A DNA stretch of 48,081 nt from Clostridia bacterium (GTDB lineage Bacteria > Bacillota > Clostridia > Christensenellales > Aristaeellaceae). Numbering within the stretch: position 1 is the first letter of the stretch; each line of letters starts with the position of its first letter. Where the stretch lies: contig JAFXDB010000112.1 in NCBI GenBank assembly GCA_017516305.1, forward strand, positions 1 to 48,081, written 5' to 3'. Shown here in pieces: positions 32,853 to 42,511 of the stretch. Made by a program: the position numbers and the translations under genes. Under the pieces are notes generated by a model, which was not told the origin of the DNA, did not search any database, and saw nothing but the letters and a program-made list of their open reading frames with translations.

Positions 32853-35305
32853 TGCGCTCCCCCCTTCACGACAATGTAGTCCATGGCCGGGACGGTCAGG
32901 CCGTCCACCAGCACCTCGGCGTCGTTGTAGTTGACGCACACGATGCAGCCGTTATCGTAGGTCACCCGGTACACGCCGTCTGCCACGCATTCATGGCGCA
33001 TCATCAGGGCATTGCGCACCTGCGCCATGTCGCCGGTGGTAAAGGCGGCGGCGATCTCAGCCACCTCGTCGATCCAGGCAGTGTACTGTGCCGTGAACAG
33101 GTGCTGATAATCGGTGTACATCAGGTCTTCCGTGCTGCCCCAGGTCAGCTCGAAGTAGGGCATGTAGCCCATCTCCACCCAGCGCAGAACCTCACGGTCC
33201 AGGTCGCTGGAAAGGTTGCCGGGGGTTGCCGTGTAGTCACGCACGCCATGCATCACGATCTGGTAGAAGGGCACGGCAGTGGTGGTGAACTGGAAGCCGC
33301 TGTCCTCATAGGGGACGTCGGTGAGCATGTCCGCATGCTGCGCCGTGGCAATGTTGCCGCCCTCGACGCTCACAAAGCCGATCCTGTCCGCCGCTTCCGT
33401 CAGCATCTGCCGGTATGTTTCCAGCGCCTGCGCGGAGGTGTGGTAGTGGCCGCTGTTGTAATTGAAGGTGACGCAACGGCCCACAAATTCAAACCGGACG
33501 CCATCCACAGCCAGCTTCACCGCCTGCTTGCCAAAGGCGGCGTACTTCTCCAGCATCGCCTCGGGGCTGAGGATGAACAGCTCCTCCTCCTTGTTGGTGA
33601 GGATGGAATAGTTGCTCAGGTACACCACGTCGTTGCGCCGGGAGTAGCCCCAGCTGTCCTTGCTGGCCTGGACGAAATCCACCGTCAGCAGCAGGCGGCT
33701 GCCCATGGCGGACGCCTTTTCCGTCAGGGCAGTCAGCTCGCGGTTGGAGCCAACGGCGCCCTCCACCGGGAAGCGGTTGGGCGTGCTGCCGTAGCCGCCC
33801 CGGGACCAGCCCTTGAGCGCGTACACCACGTCCGTCACACCCCGCTCCGCCATTGCATCCATGATGGCGGCAGCCTCCTCCAGGGTGGTCACCGTGCGCT
33901 GGACGTCAAAGAGCAGACCCTCCTCGGGCGCGGTCATGAACAGGTCGATGGCCACACTCTGTCCGGAGGTGCGGCGCTCAAAGCCCTGCTCCTCCAGGAG
34001 ATAGGTGCGGTAAGCCACCGCCATGTCGCTGTAGGTGCACTGCCCGGCAGGCAGGAACATCAGCCGCAGCGCATAGTCCGTGGGCATGGCGCGCTTGTCG
34101 TAGGTCTTGATGCTGCGGCTGGTGACGCGCAGGTCATCAAAGCCGCGGCGGTACTGGAAGCTGGCGTAGACATTGTTGATGGCCAGGATCTTCGTGGAGG
34201 AGTTGACGACAATGCGGGCGGATTCCGCGCCCTGCTCGATCACCGCCAGCATGGCATTGCCGCCGATGGAGATGCCGTAGACAGGCATCATCACCGTGGG
34301 ATCCTCCTGGTCGAAGAAGTCCAGGATGACATTCTGCTTTTCCAGGCTTCCGTAAACGCTGAAGTACTGGGTGACCTCCTTGTAATGGGCCTGATCCTGG
34401 AATTCCAGGATGGCGCCGGAGCCGTCCGGGTAGAAGAGGAAGCCCTCGGCGTTGTCCGAGCCCGAGCAGAGGAAGGGCATCATGTCTACGGACACGATGG
34501 AGAACACATCCGCATCCCCGGCCAGGCTGTTGATCAGCGCGGCAGGCAGCTGCAGCGTTTCGCCCTCCAGGACGGCGTCCACCAGGCCATTCACCGCCGC
34601 ATAATCCCCCGCCACGGTGACGATCTTCCCCGCCGTACGATTGATGAGCGCTGCATCCATCGTGAACTTCTGCTCATCATAGGTGACCTGCACCAGGCCT
34701 TCATAGGGGTCGCCGGTCATTTCAACTGGGTTCCCGGCGTCGTTCAGCTCCGTATACACCCGGCAGACGGTACCGTAGGACAGCACCAGCTTCTCCCCTG
34801 CCGGGGTGGCCAGCGCCATGTTCTTGGGGATCTCCAGCTCGTAGTAGTTCCGGATGCCCTCGAAGGGAACGGTGATGAGCACCGTGTCGCCTTCCAGGAC
34901 GATCTCCACATACAGACTGATGCGGTAGGAGCCCAGGGTGTAGTGCACGCGGACGCCGTTATCGATCAGCTCATAGCCGGTAGACAGCTTCTTATCGTTG
35001 AGCAGCACCGCGTTGGTGATGGAGCCCGCGCCCTTGACCAGGTTGGTGATGTTGACGGTGACAAGGCTGCTGGCCTTTTTCTGATTCAGGCCGGCAATCT
35101 TGCCAGTAAAGGACGGGTCATTCATGCTGGAAGACCAGGTGACGCCCGTTTCCTTGTCAAGGACATTGATGCCGCAGTGATCAGCCGTCAGGTACAGGGC
35201 CAGGCGGTCGGTCTCAGCCACCAGGATATCCTCCGCCAGGGCGGGGACGGCCGCCAATGCCAGGGCCAGAAGCGCGAGGCACAGGACAATCAGCTTTTTC
35301 ATCAT
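32849..35305 (-). CDS. DUF5696 secreted protein, possible glycoside-hydrolase-like barrel
   Basis: The 818-residue protein has a signal peptide (MMKKLIVLCLALLALALAAV, cut near ALA-ED) and AGGAGG upstream. The N-terminal 300 residues are beta-rich. The middle and C-terminal parts (ALKGWSRGGYGSTPNRFP, LLLTVDFVQASKDSWGYSR, GVRFEFVGRCVTFNY, FVSVEGGNIATAQHADMLTDVP in parts) look like a TIM-barrel of the DUF5696 family, with acidic residues that could be catalytic. The family has no established activity that I know of. It lies between YIP1 and permease genes and is coupled to the permease by overlap, so it probably serves substrate processing or capture at the cell surface. Confidence 0.82.
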   Translation of the reverse strand: MMKKLIVLCLALLALALAAVPALAEDILVAETDRLALYLTADHCGINVLDKETGVTWSSSMNDPSFTGKIAGLNQKKASSLVTVNITNLVKGAGSITNAVLLNDKKLSTGYELIDNGVRVHYTLGSYRISLYVEIVLEGDTVLITVPFEGIRNYYELEIPKNMALATPAGEKLVLSYGTVCRVYTELNDAGNPVEMTGDPYEGLVQVTYDEQKFTMDAALINRTAGKIVTVAGDYAAVNGLVDAVLEGETLQLPAALINSLAGDADVFSIVSVDMMPFLCSGSDNAEGFLFYPDGSGAILEFQDQAHYKEVTQYFSVYGSLEKQNVILDFFDQEDPTVMMPVYGISIGGNAMLAVIEQGAESARIVVNSSTKILAINNVYASFQYRRGFDDLRVTSRSIKTYDKRAMPTDYALRLMFLPAGQCTYSDMAVAYRTYLLEEQGFERRTSGQSVAIDLFMTAPEEGLLFDVQRTVTTLEEAAAIMDAMAERGVTDVVYALKGWSRGGYGSTPNRFPVEGAVGSNRELTALTEKASAMGSRLLLTVDFVQASKDSWGYSRRNDVVYLSNYSILTNKEEELFILSPEAMLEKYAAFGKQAVKLAVDGVRFEFVGRCVTFNYNSGHYHTSAQALETYRQMLTEAADRIGFVSVEGGNIATAQHADMLTDVPYEDSGFQFTTTAVPFYQIVMHGVRDYTATPGNLSSDLDREVLRWVEMGYMPYFELTWGSTEDLMYTDYQHLFTAQYTAWIDEVAEIAAAFTTGDMAQVRNALMMRHECVADGVYRVTYDNGCIVCVNYNDAEVLVDGLTVPAMDYIVVKGGAQ

Positions 35306-35320
35306 CTTATCCCTCCTGCC

Positions 35321-35947
35321 TCAGTCAATGCGGTAAATCACTTCGTAGAAGATCTCCTTCACCATGCCCACGAACTGGGAGCTGATGGTGTACAGGAGGA
35401 TGATGACGGCCCAGATCATCACCATGGTGAACAGGGAAAGGAAAATGACCGCTGCAGTCTTGCCGACGGAGTAGCCGTTCATTTCCTTCAGGGCGACGAT
35501 CATCAGCAGCACGACCCAGCCCAGGATGCCGACCTCCAGCGTCACATACAGGCCCAGCTGGTTGATGTCCATCAGCCGGGAGGCCAGGGTCAGGATGGGG
35601 GTGAAGACGATGTAGGGCACCAGCGCGTAGCTGGAGAAGAGCAGGGTCTCGGTCAGCAGGGTCTCGCCGTCCAGGATGGTGGTCATGGCGTAGGAGGCCA
35701 GCACCCAGGTCAGCACCGGCACAAAGAGCTTGCCGCATTCCAGCAGCAGATTGGCCTTGCGCACCGACACCGCCGCCAGGGGGTAATGGGTGAAATAGAT
35801 GGAGAAGATGCGCACCACCAGCGCCAGCAGCAGCAGCACGATCACCGGCGCCCAGTTCATCCGCTTGCCGCGCTCGCGCTTGATGTGCTCGGTCACCACA
35901 ATGGGGTGGAACAGGGTCATCAGGCAAAGCTTCAGGCTCCTGACCAT
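35321..35947 (-). CDS. YIP1-family membrane protein
   Basis: The 208-residue protein has a cytosolic N-terminus (LKLCLMTLFHPIVVTEHIKRERGKR, in part) and five membrane helices (WAPVIVLLLLALVVRIFSIYF; LFVPVLTWVLASYAMTTI; YALVPYIVFTPILTL; LGWVVLLMIVAL; AAVIFLSLFTMVMIWAVIILLY, each partly quoted). The FHP start and YALVPY signature fit YIP1 proteins, which in bacteria have no settled function. It begins one base before the NHL gene stop region ends, behind GAGGAGGGG, and is followed by DUF5696, a pairing that suggests joint work. Confidence 0.82.
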   Translation of the reverse strand: MVRSLKLCLMTLFHPIVVTEHIKRERGKRMNWAPVIVLLLLALVVRIFSIYFTHYPLAAVSVRKANLLLECGKLFVPVLTWVLASYAMTTILDGETLLTETLLFSSYALVPYIVFTPILTLASRLMDINQLGLYVTLEVGILGWVVLLMIVALKEMNGYSVGKTAAVIFLSLFTMVMIWAVIILLYTISSQFVGMVKEIFYEVIYRID

Positions 35948-35948
35948 G

Positions 35949-37375
35949 TTACAATCCCCTCCTCATCTGCACGTCGTCGGCCCATTTGTCGGCGTATTTC
36001 TTCGCCAGGCCCAGGAGCTTCACCAGCAGGAAGCCGCCGATGAAGATCACCGCCACCACCGGCACAAAGTACTGCCGGAACAGCTCATGCCGGTACTCAC
36101 CGAAGGCTTCGGAATAGCCTTCCTTGTCATCGGCCAGGTAGTAGGAGTTGAGCGACTCCTCCCACCTTTCCTGCTTGCCCATCACCTTGGCCACGCCCTG
36201 ATGGGCCAGGGCATAGTTGCTGTCGATTTCCAGCGCCTGCTGCCAGTATACCAGCGCTTCCTCATACCGGCCCTCGCCATGCAGGCGCACCGCTTCATGC
36301 ACCAGGCCAATGAAGTGCGTGGGGGCAAAGACCGTGATGGAGCCGGTGTTGTAGTCCAGCACATACAGGCGGCCCTGGCTGTCGGCGTCGATGGACACGG
36401 GGATCTGGAACAGTCCGCCCACCGTGCCGATGCCGCCGAAGGTGCAAAGGAGATTGCCCTCCTGGTCGTACTGATAGATCAGGCCCGTGATGCGGTCCAC
36501 CACGGTGATGATGCCGTTATCCTCCACGGTGATGTCCGCCATGGTGGGCTCCAGGGGCTTGCCCTCCTTGTCCGTCAGGGTGAAGCCGTACTTCTCCTCC
36601 GGATAGGTGTTGTTGCCCACGGAGTTCAGCTTGCGGATCTGCGCGGTATTCTTGTTGGAAAGAATGCCGTAGATCATGCCGTCGGGGCCGATGAAGAAAT
36701 TGGAGTAGCTGGCCGGCTCCTGCTTCACGGTGCGTTCCACCTGCGTTTTGGAGCCGAACATGCGGATCAGCGTACGGGAGAGGGAGAAGCCCACATCGTC
36801 CGCACCCAGATAACCGCGGAAGTTGTTGCCCTCGTCCAGGGCGATGAGGTTGGCGCCCTTGAGGACGTAGATGTAGCCGGTATCGGCCACGAAAAGCTTC
36901 TGCACGTCGAAGGTGAAGTTGTTTTCCAGCAGCGCGCTGTCCGGCTTGACGAAATCCCGGCGGTGGGTGCGGTCGGCGTTGAGCACCGTCAGGCGGAGAT
37001 TGCCGGTGTCGGCAATCCACACGGACAGGTCATCATCCACATACACGCCGCGGGGCTTGTTCAGCTTCTTGCCGCCGGAGGTGGTGATTTCCTCCACCAC
37101 CTCGCCCTCCAGGGTCATCACCAGCACGCGGTTGTTCTCCGTGTCGGCCACATAGATCATCTCGTCCGGGCCGATGAAGATGTCCTCGGGGTGCTTCATG
37201 AAATCATACGCGCCCAGGTTCTTGATGGTGGCGATGACCTCGTAGGCCGTGGGGATGGGGATGTAGGTCTCGTCCTTGTCAGCGACGAGGCGTCCACGCC
37301 CACCACCGCCGAGGCGCCCGTCGTACCCAGGACAAGCACCAGCGCCAGGAGGAGGGTAAAAATCCGTTTCAACAT
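35949..37375 (-). CDS. NHL beta-propeller/TPR membrane protein, frameshifted near its signal peptide
   Basis: The natural start is ATG 37375 (after GGAGGGGAGGAAGC), giving a signal peptide MLKRIFTLLLALVLVLGTTG. After about 30 codons the frame is lost near 37280-37295; the neighbouring frame then runs on as VADKDETYIPIPTAYEVIAT to the stop at 35949. One missing base would explain it. The body has six NHL-type blades (FIGPDEMIYVADTENNRVLV, PRGVYVDDDLSVWIADTGNL, and so on), a short TPR (HEAVRLHGEGRYEEALVYWQ) and a C-terminal membrane helix (YFVPVVAVIFIGGFLLVKLL). It is probably an extracellular propeller anchored at its C-terminus. If the shift is real, the protein is not exported. Confidence 0.8.
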
Positions 37376-37390
37376 TGCTTCCTCCCCTCC

Positions 37391-38311
37391 TTACGACTTG
37401 ATGCCCGAGTAGGACATCGTTTCCATGACCTTGCCGCGCATGAAGGCAAACACCAGGATGGAGGGCAGCGTGGTCAGGAAGGTGGCCGCGCCCACGGTGC
37501 CCGAGCGGGCAACCACGCCTGCGCCGCCCTGCAGGGTCTGCAGCGCCAGGGGCAGGGTTTTCAGGGCGTTGGACTGGATGTACACCAGGGGCGAGAAGTA
37601 ATCGTTCCAGTTGCTGACGAAGGAGAACACCGCCAGGGTCGTCCAGGCCGGCTTGAGCAGCGGCATGGCGATCTTCCAGAAGATGTAGAGCTCCTTCGCG
37701 CCGTCGATGCGGGCCGCCTCCAGGATGGAATCGGGCAGCTGCTCGCAGAACTGCTTGACCAGGAAGAAATTGTACGCCACGGCAATCTTGGGGATGATCA
37801 GCGCCAGGTAGGTATTGACCAGGCCAAGCTTGTTGACCACCAGGTAATTGGGGATGGTGGTGACGTGGGTGGAGAAGGACAGGGCCGCCACGACGACGGC
37901 AAAGATGACATTCGCGCCGGCGGGCTTATGCTTCACCAAGCCGTAGGCGCCCAGGCAGCAGACCATGATGGACGCCGTCACGGTGACGACGGTGGTGAAA
38001 AGGCTGTTGAAGATATAGCGGGTGAAGGGCACCGTCGAGGAGGACAGGGACGTGAGCAGGTCAGCGAAGTTGCGCCCGGTGGGGTTGCGCACGATCAGCC
38101 GCGGCGGGTACAGGTACAGCTCATCCAGCGGCATGAAGGCGCGGCACACCATCGCAAACAGCGGCAGCCCGCAGAAGATCACCATCGCCAGCAGGAACAG
38201 GTACAGCATGATCTGTGAAAAGGAAGGCCGGTGCAGGCGGATGCGGTGCTTGCCGATCTTCAGCGACGGCAGCGGATGCCGCGTCTTGCGGCCAAGTTTG
38301 ATGGCAGTCAT
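37391..38311 (-). CDS. Carbohydrate ABC transporter permease (MalG-like)
   Basis: The 306-residue protein has six membrane helices. The EAA loop is LEAARIDGAKELYIFWKIAM, followed by helices SFVSNWNDYFSPLVY and LTTLPSILVFAFM, typical of CUT1 second permeases. The ribosome-binding site AAAGGAGG lies 11 bases upstream. It pairs with the gene just upstream and with the large binding protein to make a second importer, separate from the LplBC-like pair. Confidence 0.92.
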   Translation of the reverse strand: MTAIKLGRKTRHPLPSLKIGKHRIRLHRPSFSQIMLYLFLLAMVIFCGLPLFAMVCRAFMPLDELYLYPPRLIVRNPTGRNFADLLTSLSSSTVPFTRYIFNSLFTTVVTVTASIMVCCLGAYGLVKHKPAGANVIFAVVVAALSFSTHVTTIPNYLVVNKLGLVNTYLALIIPKIAVAYNFFLVKQFCEQLPDSILEAARIDGAKELYIFWKIAMPLLKPAWTTLAVFSFVSNWNDYFSPLVYIQSNALKTLPLALQTLQGGAGVVARSGTVGAATFLTTLPSILVFAFMRGKVMETMSYSGIKS

Positions 38312-38332
38312 TTGTTTCGGGCCCTCCTTTCA

Positions 38333-39253
38333 TCAGGTGTTATCGCGGAACATGCGCATGCAGATGCGGCCCAGGAAGAAGGTGATGAGGAACAGCACCA
38401 TCGCCACTGCGGACGCATAGCCCATGTTGAAGCGGGTGAAGGCGTAATCGTACAGGTGCGCCACAATGGTGTGGGCGGAGTAGTTGGGGCTGGGCATGCC
38501 CGCCACGGCCGTGGCCACGTCAAAGACGGCAAAGGCGCTGACGATGGAGTTGATGGCGCCGAAGAGCATTTGCGGCTTCATCAGCGGGATGGTGATGAAG
38601 CGCAGCTCCTGCCAGCGGTTCTTGATGCCGTCCACGCGGCCCGCCTCGTACATGGAGGGGTCGATGTTCTGGAAGCCCGCCAGGAAGGACAGGAAGCCAT
38701 TGCCCATGGACATCCAGACGGAAATGATCATGATGACGGGCAGGACGTAGTTGGCGTCCTTCGTCCACAGGATCGGCTCCATGATGACGCCGAAGCGCAG
38801 CAGCAGGTTGTTGATGTAGCCGTAGCGGTCGCCGGAGAAGAGGATGAGCCAGATGGTGGACATGGCCACGCCCGAGGTCAGGGACGGGGCGTAGAAGGCC
38901 AGGGAGAAGAATCCGCGGCCCTTTTTGACCAGGGTGATGATCCACGCCATCAGGAAGGAGGCGAAATATCCCAGGGGGCCTGTGACCACCGCCAGCACCA
39001 GGGTGTTGGAGAGCGAGGTGAGGAACACATCGTCATCCAGGATGAGCTGGGCGTAGTTGTTCAGGCCCACGAAGTCCGGGGACTGGATCATGTTGTAGTT
39101 CGTCAGCGAGTAGTACATGGCAACAGCCACCGGCACGATGACGAACACCGCAAACAGCAGCAGGAAGGGCGCCAGGAAGGCGTAGCCGACTGCATTCTTA
39201 CGCAGCCATTCCTGCATGCCGCCGGAAGGTTTCTTGGGGGTGATGGCAGTCAC
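38333..39253 (-). CDS. Carbohydrate ABC transporter permease (UgpA/LacF-like)
   Basis: The GTG start at 39253 has AAAGGAGGG upstream. The 306-residue protein has six helices and the EAA loop YEAGRVDGIKNRWQELRFIT. The N-terminal helix FLAPFLLLFAVFVIVPVAVA is typical of the first permease of a CUT1 pair. It is translated after the large binding protein (18-base gap) and before its partner permease. Confidence 0.92.
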   Translation of the reverse strand: MTAITPKKPSGGMQEWLRKNAVGYAFLAPFLLLFAVFVIVPVAVAMYYSLTNYNMIQSPDFVGLNNYAQLILDDDVFLTSLSNTLVLAVVTGPLGYFASFLMAWIITLVKKGRGFFSLAFYAPSLTSGVAMSTIWLILFSGDRYGYINNLLLRFGVIMEPILWTKDANYVLPVIMIISVWMSMGNGFLSFLAGFQNIDPSMYEAGRVDGIKNRWQELRFITIPLMKPQMLFGAINSIVSAFAVFDVATAVAGMPSPNYSAHTIVAHLYDYAFTRFNMGYASAVAMVLFLITFFLGRICMRMFRDNT

Positions 39254-39271
39254 GGGCGTTCCCTCCTTTGC

Positions 39272-42190
39272 TTATTCAAGACCGAATTCCATGCGTTTGT
39301 TGAACAGTTCCTTGTTGATGTCCTTGACCGCCTCTTCCAGGGAATCGCGGGCATTCTCGTTGTTGACGACCACGCGGTTCCAGGCGTTGATGATGTGGCG
39401 GCCGGTGAGGTAGCCGCCGGGGACGATCAGCTGCTCCTGGGCCGCCTCCATCTGGGCGCGGATGATCTCGGCATGCCGCGCATCCCAGGGAAGGGAGAAG
39501 AAGGCGTTGACATTGGCGGTATTCCATCGGGCGCCGGTGCCCAGCACCGCCTCCAGCTCGCGGCCATAGCGGGTCTGGGTCTCCTCGCTCATCCACCAGC
39601 GCAGGAAGGTCCAGGCAGCCTCCTGCTTGTCGGACTGTGCCAGGATGACGCCGGCAGTGGCCGCCGTGGTGCCCACCGCATGGGAAACGGTGCCGTCAGG
39701 CTGCACCGTGCCGGGTACGGGCGCGATGCTCCAGCGGCCGTACAGCTCCGGCGCACTGGTCATCAGCTGCATGTAGGTGGTGAAGTTGCCGATGCCGATG
39801 GGCATGGTGCCGGTGCGGATGCGGGTGAAGAAGTTGCTCTCCGCGTCGATGCCGTAGTTGGCGTACATATCCGTCCAGAACTTGAACGCCTGGTAGGCCT
39901 CCGGGGTATCCAGGGCAGAGGTGGCTCCGCCGTCGTTGTAGTAGTCGCCGCCCATCTGCAGCAGCAGCATCGTGAAGCCGCGCAGCGCACCCGGGCTGTT
40001 GGAGGACACGGAGGTGTCCACCGGGAGGGAGAAGGCCATGTTGTTCTCGTACAGGCGGGGCAGCACCTTCTGGTACAGATCCGTCCAGGTTTCCGGCAGG
40101 GGAATTTGAAGCTCCTGCAGCACGTCCTGGCGGTAGATCATGACGGTGAAGTCCATCGTCTCCGGCAGGGCGTAAACGCCGCCGTTATAGGTGTAGGGAA
40201 TGAGGCTGGAGGGGTAGAACTGAGCTGCGACCTCCTCGAAGCCCTCGAACTGGCTCAGATCGACCACCGCCTCGCGGAAGGCGAACTCGCCCGGGAGGTT
40301 GTAGTCCACCGAGAGCGCCACGTCCGGCGCGGTGCCGGAGGTGACGGACAGCAGGATGGTGTTGACCGAGCCCGTGGCCAGCTGGCCCGAGGGCAGCACA
40401 TGGAGGTTGACGACGATCTTGCCGCCGGTCATGGGGGTGAAGACCTCGTCGCACATCTCCTTGAGGATCTCGCCCCACTCCGTGCCGCGGCCGATCCACA
40501 CATCCAGGACGATCACGTCCTCCGCCGCGCCCTCGTCCACGATCAGGCCCACGGAATCATAATCCTTATAGAAGGAAGCAATGAAGTTCTCACCCGTAAG
40601 CACCAGACGCTCAAAGAAGTTGCTGGGCTTGATGACCACCTCGGTCTGGGGAGCCGTGAGGATGATGTAGTCCACGCTCATGGGGCACTTCTCCATGGAG
40701 GAGATGTAGGTGCCCAGGTTGGACTGGGCATTGTCCAGGTCGCCCAGGGCCCGCGGGATGCGGTCCACATCCTCGGCAAAGAACTCCAGCTGGTCGATGA
40801 TCTGGCGGTAGTTGCTCTCCATGGAGGTCGTCTCGTTGGAGATGGCGGCCAGGATGTCCGCCGTTTCCTGCAGGCGGCCGGAGAGGTAGCGCAGCTGATC
40901 GGCCAGGCCCGGCATGGTACGATAAAGGTCATATTCGTAGTTGTAGTCCGGCTCGGTGCCGGTGATCTTCACGATCTCGCGGGTCATGGCGCTCAGGTAG
41001 GCGGTGTCTGCCTCCGTGCGCATCATGATCTCGCCGATGGGGCCGAGCTTGACGGTCATGGTCAGCGTGTGGACGCCCTCCTCCAGGTAGAACATATACG
41101 GCTCGCCGTTTTCGTCGTGCAGCGTTTCGCCATACCAGTTCTTGTCGTAGGGGAAGGCGTACAGGCACATCTCCTCAAAGGGGATCTCTCCGTCGATCAT
41201 GATCTGCCGGTAGGACGGCATGCCCGGATCCTGCGCCTGGGCCACCTTCACATGCAGGGCATACAGGCCCGTCTCCGGCACCTCGAATTCCCAGGTGACC
41301 GCGGCGTTGCCCAGACGCCAGCGCCAGCCGCCCACGGTGTTCAGCGCACGGTTCGCGCCCGAGCGGGGCTCCGTGCGGGGGTCGGCGTCGGACTCGCGGC
41401 GGATGACGTTCTCGCTCCGCCACAGGCTGTCCTCGCCCTGGAACTTGACGCGCACATCATCAGACACGGGAGCATAACCGTTGGCCTCGTACTCAGCCAG
41501 CTTTTCCGCATAGGTAGGGTAGGTTTTGGGCGTCACGAAGGCGATCTCACCCAGAATGACTGGCTGATCCACATAATGCAGGGTGATCTCATGCGTACCG
41601 GCCGTAAGGTGGAAGCGCAGCGGATCGACCCAGATGCCCTGGCCATCCGCCACACGCACGGTCTGCCACAGGCGGATCTCCTCCTGACGGGGCCAGACCT
41701 CGTCGTCGATGGAGTTGCGGCGGCCGATGGTGTCCGCCTTCTCCTCGTAACGGCGGTAGAGGCAGAGGTTGTTGACCTCCTCAAAGGGCACCTGGCCGTC
41801 GATGGTCAGGCGGCGCTGGATCTTCGCCTCGTTGCCGCCCTCGTTGAAGTAGGTGATCTCCATCTCATAAAGACCGTCGGCAGCCACCTCCACCACCCAG
41901 GTGACGGTGCTCTCGCCGTCGCCCAGGGACAGGGCCTGCATGGGGCTGCCGTCGGGGCCGGCGACCTTGGTGAGGGCAGCGTCGCCCGTCAGGGCTGCCT
42001 CTTCCGGCAGCAGGGACACCCTCGCCTCCACCGGCGCATATGGGATGTCCGCATAGCCTTCCAGCACCTTGTCATACCCCGGGGCAGTGCTGATGTCAAA
42101 GTCGAAATAGTCCGACCAGTCCTCCGCCGCGGCGAATGCGGCAAGACATACACACGCCAGCAGCAGCGCCAGCATTGCGCTCCGTTTCAC
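39272..42190 (-). CDS. Very large sugar-binding protein with N-terminal carbohydrate-binding-like domains
   Basis: The GTG start at 42190 has a perfect AAGGAGG eight bases upstream, giving 972 residues, about twice the family norm. After a signal peptide (AMLALLLACVCLAAFAAAED) come two similar beta-sandwich-like domains (residues about 60-240 and 260-420), each with a VTWVVEVAADGLYEMEITY or VTWEFEVPETGLYALHVKV strand, as in carbohydrate-binding modules. A helical linker follows (about 430-500), and then from about 540 a complete extracellular solute-binding domain (TSGTAPDVALSVDYNLPGEF, PIGIGNFTTYMQLM, AAWTFLRWWMSEETQ). Fusion of glycan-binding modules to a transport protein suggests capture of polymer-like ligands. 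It is the first gene of the operon facing the AraC regulator. Confidence 0.88.
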   Translation of the reverse strand: MKRSAMLALLLACVCLAAFAAAEDWSDYFDFDISTAPGYDKVLEGYADIPYAPVEARVSLLPEEAALTGDAALTKVAGPDGSPMQALSLGDGESTVTWVVEVAADGLYEMEITYFNEGGNEAKIQRRLTIDGQVPFEEVNNLCLYRRYEEKADTIGRRNSIDDEVWPRQEEIRLWQTVRVADGQGIWVDPLRFHLTAGTHEITLHYVDQPVILGEIAFVTPKTYPTYAEKLAEYEANGYAPVSDDVRVKFQGEDSLWRSENVIRRESDADPRTEPRSGANRALNTVGGWRWRLGNAAVTWEFEVPETGLYALHVKVAQAQDPGMPSYRQIMIDGEIPFEEMCLYAFPYDKNWYGETLHDENGEPYMFYLEEGVHTLTMTVKLGPIGEIMMRTEADTAYLSAMTREIVKITGTEPDYNYEYDLYRTMPGLADQLRYLSGRLQETADILAAISNETTSMESNYRQIIDQLEFFAEDVDRIPRALGDLDNAQSNLGTYISSMEKCPMSVDYIILTAPQTEVVIKPSNFFERLVLTGENFIASFYKDYDSVGLIVDEGAAEDVIVLDVWIGRGTEWGEILKEMCDEVFTPMTGGKIVVNLHVLPSGQLATGSVNTILLSVTSGTAPDVALSVDYNLPGEFAFREAVVDLSQFEGFEEVAAQFYPSSLIPYTYNGGVYALPETMDFTVMIYRQDVLQELQIPLPETWTDLYQKVLPRLYENNMAFSLPVDTSVSSNSPGALRGFTMLLLQMGGDYYNDGGATSALDTPEAYQAFKFWTDMYANYGIDAESNFFTRIRTGTMPIGIGNFTTYMQLMTSAPELYGRWSIAPVPGTVQPDGTVSHAVGTTAATAGVILAQSDKQEAAWTFLRWWMSEETQTRYGRELEAVLGTGARWNTANVNAFFSLPWDARHAEIIRAQMEAAQEQLIVPGGYLTGRHIINAWNRVVVNNENARDSLEEAVKDINKELFNKRMEFGLE

Positions 42191-42279
42191 GTTGGACGCC
42201 TCCTTGCATGCCGGGCCTTCACAACCCGGCCGTGTTGATTCCCCCTGCAGGGGGCACACCCCCGCATTTTTCTGTATCC

Positions 42280-42308
42280 ATTGTCGCACACCAGACGCCC
42301 TTTTTCAA
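42280..42308 (-). promoter_or_regulatory. Promoter of the large binding-protein operon
   Basis: On the minus strand TTGAAA (42308-42303) and GACAAT (42285-42280) are 17 bases apart. A CCCCCTGCAGGGGG palindrome (42241-42254) lies in the leader and may be a control site. Confidence 0.5.
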
Positions 42309-42443
42309 TCCCCAATAAACCCGAAAAATGTATTTTCCGGTGTGCAATTTCCCCTTTTGCACATATCCAGGCGCATTCAGGCGTACTGAAAAATTGTAGA
42401 TTCTGTTCCCGGAATACACACTAATTTAGTATATGGCATAATA

Positions 42444-42472
42444 TTGAACAAAAAGTACATCTGTGCTATAAT
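42444..42472 (+). promoter_or_regulatory. Promoter of the AraC-family regulator gene
   Basis: TTGAAC (42444-42449) and a consensus TATAAT (42467-42472) are exactly 17 bases apart, 40 bases before the start codon. The divergent region 42191-42511 holds nothing else but the opposing promoter. Confidence 0.8.
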
Positions 42473-42511
42473 ACTTTCCATCATCCTGCGCCACACGGAG
42501 GAAGAAACCGC

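Noticed and set aside
38231..42238. Very long open frame on the plus strand opposite the binding protein and permease genes
   Set aside because: It is the antisense of well-supported genes, rich in His/Gln/Val/Gly as GC-rich shadow frames are, with no domain. Others of the same kind were left out at 15147-17492, 21150-23471, 23488-26238, 28153-30453 and 32702-36043.
42241..42254. CCCCCTGCAGGGGG as a terminator
   Set aside because: It has no T-run and lies in the leader of the binding-protein gene. It was kept only as a possible control site in the promoter entry.
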